Origin: Euryarchaeota archaeon UBA105
Lineage (GTDB): Archaea; Thermoplasmatota; Poseidoniia; Poseidoniales; Thalassarchaeaceae
Assembly: GCA_002496905.1 (NCBI GenBank)
Contig: DALV01000082.1
Span: forward strand, 1 to 5,257
Length of the DNA: 5,257 nt
Direction of reading: 5' to 3'
Shown: positions 1 to 5,257 of the stretch, in pieces
Layout: each line of letters begins with the position of its first letter
Numbering within the stretch: the first letter of the stretch is position 1
Notes under the pieces: generated by a model
What the model was told of the DNA's origin: nothing
Databases searched by the model: none
What the model saw: only the letters and a program-made list of their open reading frames with translations
Translations under genes and position numbers: made by a program

Positions 1-171
1 TCGATAGATTGGGGCGATTACGAAGGTGATGCTTCACCGGAGCTTTACGACACATGGGCTTCTGAGTATTCAGTCCAATCAGCCGCTATGCCTCCAGCAC
101 TACCTGGTTTTGGTGCACTACTTGGAGCACTTTGTCTTCTAGGTGCAGCAATCGCTAGCAGAAGAGACTGA
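1..171 (+). CDS. C-terminal end of a secreted surface protein with a PGF-CTERM-like sorting tail (5' partial)
   Basis: The reading frame enters from the left edge and ends at TGA 169-171, giving 56 visible residues. The first 30 or so are acidic and polar (for example DWGDYEGD), as expected for an exported domain or linker. They are followed by a tripartite tail: the motif LPGF at residues 34-37, a hydrophobic stretch at about 38-52 rich in Gly, Ala and Leu, and a terminal RRD. In archaea this layout (PGF-CTERM and relatives) marks proteins processed by an archaeosortase and attached to a membrane lipid on the outer face. The hydrophobic segment includes one cysteine (C45). The function of the protein body cannot be told because it lies outside the window. 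A plain C-terminal transmembrane anchor is the alternative, but PGF just before the helix and RR just after it favour a sorting signal. Confidence 0.82.
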   Translation, partial: SIDWGDYEGDASPELYDTWASEYSVQSAAMPPALPGFGALLGALCLLGAAIASRRD

Positions 172-173
172 AT

Positions 174-187
174 TGGCTCCAGAGCCA
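174..187 (+). repeat. Small inverted repeat after the surface-protein stop codon
   Basis: TGGCT (174-178) pairs with AGCCA (183-187) around a 4-base loop, starting 2 bases after the stop codon. The stem could take one more pair at the cost of a 2-base loop. It is the first of two consecutive hairpins in this short junction. No T-run follows, so a classical terminator is not supported. A 5-bp stem can easily occur by chance. Confidence 0.35.
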
Positions 188-193
188 TTACGA

Positions 194-212
194 CGAGTTC
201 CGTAGGAACTCG
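194..212 (+). repeat. Perfect 8-bp inverted repeat abutting a Shine-Dalgarno-like site
   Basis: CGAGTTCC (194-201) and GGAACTCG (205-212) are exact reverse complements separated by GTA. The last base of the 3' arm is the first G of the purine-rich GGAGGGTGA at 212-220. In RNA this would be a tight hairpin between the two genes. It could stabilise the 3' end of the upstream mRNA or affect ribosome access to the downstream start. It could also be a dyad protein-binding site. No T-run follows it, so termination is not the simplest reading. Confidence 0.55.
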
Positions 213-220
213 GAGGGTGA
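212..220 (+). promoter_or_regulatory. Shine-Dalgarno-like site for the 703-residue membrane protein
   Basis: GGAGGGTGA matches the archaeal anti-Shine-Dalgarno complement (GGAGGTGA) apart from one extra G. It ends 13 bases before ATG 234 and 10 bases before TTG 231. The gap to ATG is longer than at the next two genes (5 and 4 bases), so the start assignment is less certain than theirs. Confidence 0.45.
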
Positions 221-233
221 GACCGGCGGGTTG

Positions 234-2345
234 ATGACCCGCTCCTCACCCAACCTGTTTGTGAGCGAGTCGGAGCCACTTGACGAGACTGAGAAGAACA
301 GTCTCGACAGGGAATTAGACCTTATCCGGGCTAGGCGAGAGGGCGACAAGAGATTCTTTCGTGGAGCCTTCGAAGACTACACTCTGCTAACTGGATTAAT
401 TATCGGGGCTGTATTCTTTGGCGGAGTCTTCGTAATGTCCTCAGGTTGGGTCGCATCCGACTCAATTGTAGTTGACAAGACACTTTCAACAACACCTCTT
501 GATCCTGGCGGCGAATGTGTTGACAAGAGAGGGGAAGTTTGGTTCAACGTCTTCTACGATGTTGATGGTCACGTAATCAAGGTGATATCTCATAATGTCG
601 ACCCCGAAATTCAAACAGTTATCGGGATTGTAATTGTGATTTCGGAATCTGAATCGATTACTTTCTTGCAAGGTGGTGTTGGCGACCAAGAACTGGAATA
701 TGACCCCGATGAATTAGCTAAAGGTCATTACAATGCATCTGCCTCAATTTGGCAAGTTACAACGGACTCCAACCTAGATGAAATGACGCAGGAAGATTTG
801 CAGTCATTAGTCGATTATTCTGGGGTCATTTTACTTAGCAAAGGATTTGAAATAGAATATTCCGCTCATGTTGAAATTATCGATGAAGACCCTCGGTCCT
901 GCTGGACGATTCAAGGATTGGGTAATTGGGGCTGGATAATGATGGGTGCTGAATGGGTAGGCGGTCGTGAGGCTGCTATGCTAACAGGAGGAAGTGCCGG
1001 CATCCCTGCATGGTGGATGGCAATGGTCTCACTCGGAATGTCATTGTTTTTCCTTTGTGTGCAATATCCATTGATGCACAAGATGTATCATCGCGATACG
1101 GATGATATATTGAATGATGAACAACTTAGTAGATTGATTATTCGGACCTTACGACAGTCTACAGAAAAGCTGCATATTGACATCGATTTGGACAGATTAA
1201 AGATGCAATTGAGAACAATTTCGATAGACGTTCTCGTACCCTATACTACCCGCTCAACTACAATCGAGCAGCCCTCTGATATCCGTGCTGAATTAACCAA
1301 AGGCTTGCTTGAAGAGTTCGCAGTCTTTGGAGAAATGAAACCACTTCAGATGAAAATTGTCTGTGTAGATGAGGGAATACATGAATCTCACGAAGGAAAT
1401 AGACGTTCATTGGCCTTGGGAGAAATGCCTGTTTTGACAGAGGATTATTCAGAATTTTTTGCCAATATGAGCACATATGGTTGGCTTGAAGTAGCTGCTA
1501 ATAATAGCCTAAATCGCTGGTTTAAGAAACATGATTTGGTAGATTATGGGACTGCGGTATTGGCTGATGAAGACGCAGTATTTGTTAGGGTAATTTACAA
1601 ACCAGTCACACGATTTAGCTATTTCTTATTCAAGCCTACATATCAGGATATGCAAGAGGATTTACATACTCACTTAAGCAATGATTTGCAGAAGTATCTT
1701 GACGACAGAGTGCTGGTAGTCAGCGCTCGTAATGAGAAGGCTACTCTGTCTGATAGGGCTATGGCGGGCAGGGTAGAAGATCCGACATTAGGTGCCTACG
1801 GTTTGGCCCGTAAAGGCGCATTATTGGACCCAGTAATTAGCGGAATCAGGCCAGACTCCAATGATGAAAAAGACGAATTGGTCGGTGAAGCACTAGTAGC
1901 GAAACAGGGCGGAATTACTGGAGCACTTCTACAAAATCCATTCATGGGCGATATTCTCTCCGGTGTAGAATATATCGCCAATAAGAATCAACAAAGAATT
2001 GAGAAATATGGCTTCTGGTTCTTAATTGTCTTCGTTTGGATACCATTCATGGCTAGCGGAGTTCTAGTTGGTGCTATGCTAGGGCTTGTTGCTCGAATGC
2101 GCTTCCAAAGAGTATTGGCTGCTTGTTTGATGGGAGGGACCGCAGCATCGCTTACTTGGGCATATACCGCTAAGGGAATTATTGAATTCATGGAAAGATA
2201 CCACGCAGAAGCATTCATTCCATTTGTGATATTACTCGCTATTGGATTTACACTATTGCACCTTGGGAGAAATAAAAAGAAGCGAAGAGAGGAATTATTC
2301 AGAGAGTCTATGGCTTTCTTTGCAGGTTCATCTGATTCAATTTAA
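234..2345 (+). CDS. Unrecognised multi-pass membrane protein, 703 residues, with a possible re-entrant C-terminal module
   Basis: I do not recognise a named family over the full length. The N-terminus (about 1-48) is charged and ends in a basic stretch (RARREGDKRFFRG), which suggests it lies inside. It is followed by a helix at about 50-75, then a predicted outside domain (about 76-255) with two cysteines (C95, C223) that could form a disulfide. A second helix at about 257-281 leads to a predicted cytoplasmic region of about 310 residues (about 282-591). The C-terminal third is hydrophobic: about 593-619 (with IPFMASG in the middle), 625-649 and 659-678, ending in a basic NKKKRRE tail. The pattern KYGFWFLIVFVWIP...G...GAMLG faintly resembles the small multidrug export (Sm_multidrug_ex) and DedA/VTT-like re-entrant segments; this is inference from memory of those motifs. 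ATG 234 was chosen over the adjacent TTG 231. The stop lies 35 bp before the ABC ATPase start, so it may be in the same transcription unit. It is a real gene beyond doubt; its function is unknown. Confidence 0.9.
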   Translation: MTRSSPNLFVSESEPLDETEKNSLDRELDLIRARREGDKRFFRGAFEDYTLLTGLIIGAVFFGGVFVMSSGWVASDSIVVDKTLSTTPLDPGGECVDKRGEVWFNVFYDVDGHVIKVISHNVDPEIQTVIGIVIVISESESITFLQGGVGDQELEYDPDELAKGHYNASASIWQVTTDSNLDEMTQEDLQSLVDYSGVILLSKGFEIEYSAHVEIIDEDPRSCWTIQGLGNWGWIMMGAEWVGGREAAMLTGGSAGIPAWWMAMVSLGMSLFFLCVQYPLMHKMYHRDTDDILNDEQLSRLIIRTLRQSTEKLHIDIDLDRLKMQLRTISIDVLVPYTTRSTTIEQPSDIRAELTKGLLEEFAVFGEMKPLQMKIVCVDEGIHESHEGNRRSLALGEMPVLTEDYSEFFANMSTYGWLEVAANNSLNRWFKKHDLVDYGTAVLADEDAVFVRVIYKPVTRFSYFLFKPTYQDMQEDLHTHLSNDLQKYLDDRVLVVSARNEKATLSDRAMAGRVEDPTLGAYGLARKGALLDPVISGIRPDSNDEKDELVGEALVAKQGGITGALLQNPFMGDILSGVEYIANKNQQRIEKYGFWFLIVFVWIPFMASGVLVGAMLGLVARMRFQRVLAACLMGGTAASLTWAYTAKGIIEFMERYHAEAFIPFVILLAIGFTLLHLGRNKKKRREELFRESMAFFAGSSDSI

Positions 2346-2349
2346 TATA
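2341..2349 (+). promoter_or_regulatory. Weak candidate archaeal TATA box upstream of the ABC genes
   Basis: TTTAATATA overlaps the stop codon of the preceding gene and sits about 32-40 bases before ATG 2381. An archaeal TATA box here would place the transcript start near 2371 and give a leader of about 10 bases. A run of seven A follows at 2352-2358. AT-rich spacers are common, and no clear purine BRE element precedes it, so read-through from upstream is an equal possibility. Confidence 0.22.
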
Positions 2350-2370
2350 CCAAAAAAATAGATTAAACTT

Positions 2371-2375
2371 GGTGA
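2371..2375 (+). promoter_or_regulatory. Shine-Dalgarno site that fixes the ABC ATPase start
   Basis: GGTGA, complementary to the TCACC of the archaeal 16S 3' end, lies 5 bases before ATG 2381. The in-frame TTG 2369 and GTG 2372 overlap this site and so cannot be served by it, which makes ATG 2381 the start. Confidence 0.65.
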
Positions 2376-2380
2376 AGAAT

Positions 2381-3061
2381 ATGACAGAAAATCTAGTAGA
2401 AATTGAAGGAATGAAACGGTATTATGAGATGGTTTCTGGCACAGTTAAGGCGCTTGACGGAATCAATATCCAAGTCAAAGAAGGAGAACGGATTATCCTT
2501 CTAGGACCATCGGGTTCTGGTAAAACCACCCTGCTAAATTGCATAGCTGCCTTAGATAGCCCTACTGGGGGAAGATACTCATTCGAAGGTAAGGAAGTGC
2601 CAAGAAATTCATCCGAAGAGATGACTACATTCCGAAGAGAAAATATCGGATACGTATTCCAATTCTTTAATTTATTACAAGACTTAACCGTACTTGAAAA
2701 CATTCTCTTAATTCAAGAATTGGCGGGAGGCAGAGATGAAAAGCGTGCCCGAGAATTACTTGCTCTGGTAGGTCTGGAGGACGAGGTTGATCGTTTCCCC
2801 ACAGAAATTAGTGGAGGGCAGCAACAACGTGTTGCTATTGCTAGAAGTTTAGCAAAGAGACCGAAGTTATTGCTGGGTGATGAATTAACTGGTAACCTAG
2901 ACACAAAGACCTCTTCTATGGTCATGGAAGTTCTTGTCAAAGCCTGTGAAGCCGAGAATATCACCACTGTTTTTGTTACCCATGACGAATCACTTACCCG
3001 ATATGCAACCAGGGTTATACGTCTAGATAGTGGTCTGATCATTTCTGACGAAATTGTTTGA
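2381..3061 (+). CDS. ABC transporter ATP-binding protein, LolD/MacB/FtsE class
   Basis: This 226-residue cytoplasmic ATPase has the usual length of its class and powers the FtsX-type permease encoded next. Motifs appear in order: an aromatic A-loop candidate (Y14/Y15), Walker A GPSGSGKTT at 42-50, the Q-loop glutamine Q94 in VFQFFNLL, the signature SGGQQQR at 144-150, Walker B ending in D167-E168, the D-loop GNLD at 171-174 and the H-loop H201 in VTHD. The VFQFFNLL and TGNLD forms are typical of the MacB/LolD group, which works with permeases carrying large outside domains. One change stands out: the family's DEPTGNLD is DELTGNLD here (L169, TTA at 2885-2887), and the preceding residue is Gly rather than Ala. 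All catalytic residues are present, so it should hydrolyse ATP. The permease start follows 9 bp after the stop. The substrate cannot be told from this subunit. Confidence 0.96.
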   Translation: MTENLVEIEGMKRYYEMVSGTVKALDGINIQVKEGERIILLGPSGSGKTTLLNCIAALDSPTGGRYSFEGKEVPRNSSEEMTTFRRENIGYVFQFFNLLQDLTVLENILLIQELAGGRDEKRARELLALVGLEDEVDRFPTEISGGQQQRVAIARSLAKRPKLLLGDELTGNLDTKTSSMVMEVLVKACEAENITTVFVTHDESLTRYATRVIRLDSGLIISDEIV

Positions 3062-3066
3062 GGTGA
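3061..3066 (+). promoter_or_regulatory. Shine-Dalgarno site of the permease, overlapping the ATPase stop codon
   Basis: AGGTGA begins on the last base of the ATPase stop codon (TGA 3059-3061) and ends 4 bases before ATG 3071. Ribosomes finishing the ATPase would be placed to start the permease, which points to translational coupling and matched subunit levels. Confidence 0.7.
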
Positions 3067-3070
3067 TAGT

Positions 3071-5257
3071 ATGAAAGCACTGTTGACAAAGAGACTTTTC
3101 CGAAGCCTTTGGCGTAGCAAAATTCGATTGGTTGCGGTAGTCCTCATCATAATGGTTGGAGTAATGTCGGGAATCGCATTTGGTCATTATGCAAATGTAG
3201 CAACCAATACGTATTCTAATATCTATGAAGATTCCGAAAATGGCGTAAATTTGGCCGATATCTGGATTGAAAATCCAAGGGTTGTTTGGGATTTAGAAGA
3301 ATCTGAAAATCTATGTGAACAAATTTCACAACAATGGACAAATACTGAATTGCCTATGGTAGAATGTGAACCCCGTTTAGTACTCGAAGGTCTGTTGTTC
3401 GCAGCTGAAGATGATGGTTCTGATAGGCTTGTACCGGCTATCTGGCACGGAATAGATGAGGGATATGTAGATCGAGTTTGGATGCCTAATGATTCATGTT
3501 GCTCGGGTCGCCTTGCCGAGTCCCACGATGAAATAGTACTCGATGCCCATGTAGTTGAGGGATTAGGTGTCGAGTTGGGTGATACAGTTACAATCGGTGC
3601 AGGTCAAGGAACCTTGAATTTCACAATAGTAGGATTTGGGTATCACCCAATTCATCTCTATTTTGCAGCGCCAGGTTCGATAGTTCCTGCTAAATCTGGT
3701 ACTTTTGCAACAGGATACCTAACTTCATCTGGATTAGAAGCATTGGCAAATGTATCTGCGGGAAGTGCAAACATACTGTTGATTGATGTTTTGGGTACTC
3801 CCGATTATGATTTACAATCGTCAGATGAAAAAGAAGGTGAAGAACTCTCAGCAATTATTGATTCGATGACAATTACAGTTACTGAAATCGACCAATCGGC
3901 AATCATCTATGACCGTTCAGGGGTAGAATCAGTTGAATTCCTTAGGGCTGATGCGGAAGGTGCAATGAAATCATATCCCGTAATTACAGCAATGCTGGTA
4001 CTAGTAGCTGGAATTACAATATTTTTGAGTCTACAAAGATTAATTCAGTCGCAAGCAAGAGAAATTGCAATCCTCAGAACGTTAGGAATCCCTCGTTCCG
4101 CAATTATGCCATCTTATGTTTTAGCGCCTATGGGGATAGGTTTGTTTGGAACAATTCTTGGAATTATTGGTGGTATTTTCTTGGGCTCTCCGGCTATGGA
4201 ATTAGTTTACACAAACGTAATCGGCATTCCAGTCGTAGCCGACGAGTTTTCATTCATTCAAGTCTTTGAAATTTCGATAATTACTATGCTTCTTGTGATG
4301 TTTTCAGGAATTAGACCCGCATGGCAGGCTGCTAATTTAGACCCCTTGAAAGTCCTTAGGGGCCAAGCCGAAGTCAAGTTATCGTCCAAAGCAATGCAGC
4401 AATTTACTTCGAAACTTCCAACCACAATTGGACTCACAATTAGGTCAAGTACCCGTAAACCAATTCGTTTGGCTTTCACTTTCTTTGCAGTTGGATTATC
4501 GATGCTAATTCTCGGTTCAATGCTATTTATGATGGATTCAATGGAGAATGTTTTCATCGGCAATGCTGATGAGAATTCCAACTGGAATCAACAAGCAATA
4601 GTATATCCTGGAATGGAAGTAGAAATTGTAGAATGGGCGGAAGACAACTCAATCAATTACGAACTATTGCTTACGCTACCGGCAAACCCTGATGGTGATA
4701 CTCGGCAATTAACAGCAATGGGTTTGGATGTATTTTCGACATCAGGAAATCAAGCTATGCAGACATTGAGTTTGATTGAAGGAGATTTACCGAATCAGGG
4801 TAGCAACCCTCCAGAGGTATTGGTAGATGAAGGAATACAACACTTCCTTGGATGGGAAGTAGGAGAAGTGCAGGCAATCAGATTTGGTTCACAACTTGTT
4901 GAGTTCAAGATAATTGGAATAACTGAGGGTGAGATTGCTAGAACAGTTTACTTCCATCGAGCGGATTTGGCTTCCGAAGTCGGCCTAGAGGCAACCTCCG
5001 TATTCTTGTCTTATCCAGAGGAGTTTAACAGAACAAATGAGTTAGGAGATATGTCAATTGGAATTATCGATAAACAACAAACCATTGATGCGATGGAATC
5101 ACTTATGGACCAGCAACAAGGTTTCTTCATTGCGATTCAATTCTTAGGAATTGTAGTCGCAATAGTGGTTTTGTTTAACACTCTAATAATCAACTTAGCA
5201 GAGCGAGATTTGGAATTAGCAACACTCAGAGTGCTAGGCGCACCGATTAGTAGAATT
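3071..5257 (+). CDS. FtsX/MacB-type ABC permease with two FtsX units (3' partial)
   Basis: The frame is open for 729 codons to the window edge. The first helix is at about 19-38, after a basic N-terminus (KRLFRSLWRSKIR). The first outside domain, about 39-301, is MacB_PCD-like, with the common GxxLGDTVTIG-type pattern at 164-176. The first FtsX unit has helices at about 303-322, 349-372 and 398-415. Its cytoplasmic motif REIAILRTLGIP (330-341) touches the ATPase, and its end is marked by RPAWQAANLDPLKVLRG (415-431). The architecture then repeats: a helix at about 467-488, a second outside domain at about 489-684, a helix at 685-710 and a second coupling motif RDLELATLRVLGAP (712-725). Two helices and the tail, roughly 100 residues, should lie beyond the window. 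The first outside domain carries C82, C99 and a vicinal pair C143-C144. This two-unit layout suggests one polypeptide forms the whole transmembrane part, unlike the bacterial LolC/LolE pair. The substrate is unknown. Confidence 0.93.
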   Translation, partial: MKALLTKRLFRSLWRSKIRLVAVVLIIMVGVMSGIAFGHYANVATNTYSNIYEDSENGVNLADIWIENPRVVWDLEESENLCEQISQQWTNTELPMVECEPRLVLEGLLFAAEDDGSDRLVPAIWHGIDEGYVDRVWMPNDSCCSGRLAESHDEIVLDAHVVEGLGVELGDTVTIGAGQGTLNFTIVGFGYHPIHLYFAAPGSIVPAKSGTFATGYLTSSGLEALANVSAGSANILLIDVLGTPDYDLQSSDEKEGEELSAIIDSMTITVTEIDQSAIIYDRSGVESVEFLRADAEGAMKSYPVITAMLVLVAGITIFLSLQRLIQSQAREIAILRTLGIPRSAIMPSYVLAPMGIGLFGTILGIIGGIFLGSPAMELVYTNVIGIPVVADEFSFIQVFEISIITMLLVMFSGIRPAWQAANLDPLKVLRGQAEVKLSSKAMQQFTSKLPTTIGLTIRSSTRKPIRLAFTFFAVGLSMLILGSMLFMMDSMENVFIGNADENSNWNQQAIVYPGMEVEIVEWAEDNSINYELLLTLPANPDGDTRQLTAMGLDVFSTSGNQAMQTLSLIEGDLPNQGSNPPEVLVDEGIQHFLGWEVGEVQAIRFGSQLVEFKIIGITEGEIARTVYFHRADLASEVGLEATSVFLSYPEEFNRTNELGDMSIGIIDKQQTIDAMESLMDQQQGFFIAIQFLGIVVAIVVLFNTLIINLAERDLELATLRVLGAPISRI

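Noticed and set aside
194..212. Intrinsic terminator at the 8-bp hairpin
   Set aside because: No T-run follows the stem, and archaeal termination relies mainly on T-tracts, so the hairpin is reported only as an inverted repeat.
1258..1476. Minus-strand open frame of 72 codons inside the 703-residue gene
   Set aside because: It lies opposite an uninterrupted coding frame and has no ribosome site or recognisable motif; the other short minus-strand frames in this gene are rejected for the same reason.
2352..2358. Run of seven A as a terminator or slippage site
   Set aside because: It lies on the coding strand between genes; on the opposite strand it would be a T-run, but no minus-strand gene ends there. 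It is most simply AT-rich spacer.
2369..2380. Upstream TTG (2369) and GTG (2372) starts for the ABC ATPase
   Set aside because: Both overlap the GGTGA site that is ideally placed for ATG 2381, and the added residues do not extend any ABC feature.
2713..3150. Minus-strand open frame of 145 codons opposite the ABC ATPase
   Set aside because: It lies antisense to a gene with all ABC motifs and shows no recognisable protein features; it is a shadow of the ATPase codon pattern.
4258..4581. Minus-strand open frame of 107 codons opposite the permease
   Set aside because: It is antisense to a continuous FtsX-type reading frame, with no start-site support or domain signal of its own.
1..5257. CRISPR arrays, tRNA or rRNA genes, insertion sequences
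   Set aside because: No spaced direct repeats, cloverleaf-like segments, conserved rRNA stretches or transposase motifs were seen, and coding genes fill almost the whole window.

Overview
The window reads like planktonic archaeal DNA, most likely Thermoplasmatota of the Poseidoniia (marine group II/III) type. The evidence is a PGF-CTERM-like surface-protein tail, GGTGA-type Shine-Dalgarno sites, AT-ending codons at moderate GC, dense packing of genes on one strand, and a two-domain FtsX-type ABC permease beside a LolD/MacB-like ATPase. The taxonomic call is inference from style; no marker gene is present.

Layout, all on the + strand. (1) Positions 1-171 hold the C-terminal 56 codons of a secreted, surface-anchored protein ending in a PGF / hydrophobic helix / RR sorting tail. 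(2) Positions 172-233 form a short GC-rich junction with two consecutive inverted repeats; the second abuts the Shine-Dalgarno-like sequence of the next gene. (3) Positions 234-2345 encode a 703-residue membrane protein of unknown function, with one N-terminal helix, a predicted extracytoplasmic domain, a second helix, a large predicted cytoplasmic region and a hydrophobic C-terminal module. (4) Positions 2381-3061 encode an ABC ATPase of the LolD/MacB/FtsE class. (5) From 3071 to the end of the window runs a 729-codon open frame without a stop. It is the matching permease, with two FtsX units and two extracytoplasmic domains, cut by the window edge inside its second FtsX unit.

The ATPase and permease are 9 bp apart, and the ATPase stop codon overlaps the permease Shine-Dalgarno site, so they are almost certainly co-expressed as one MacB/LolCDE-like transporter. 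Archaea lack the bacterial outer membrane, so the usual Lol role does not transfer directly. Export of a peptide or lipid-linked substrate, or mechanical signalling across the membrane, are the open possibilities. The 703-residue protein lies only 35 bp upstream of the ATPase and may belong to the same unit, but a weak TATA-like element between them leaves a separate promoter possible.

Nothing here proves a new system. The best candidates for a second look are the unrecognised 703-residue protein with its possible re-entrant C-terminal module, the unusual Walker B context (DEL in place of DEP) in the ATPase, and the structured junction at 174-220.
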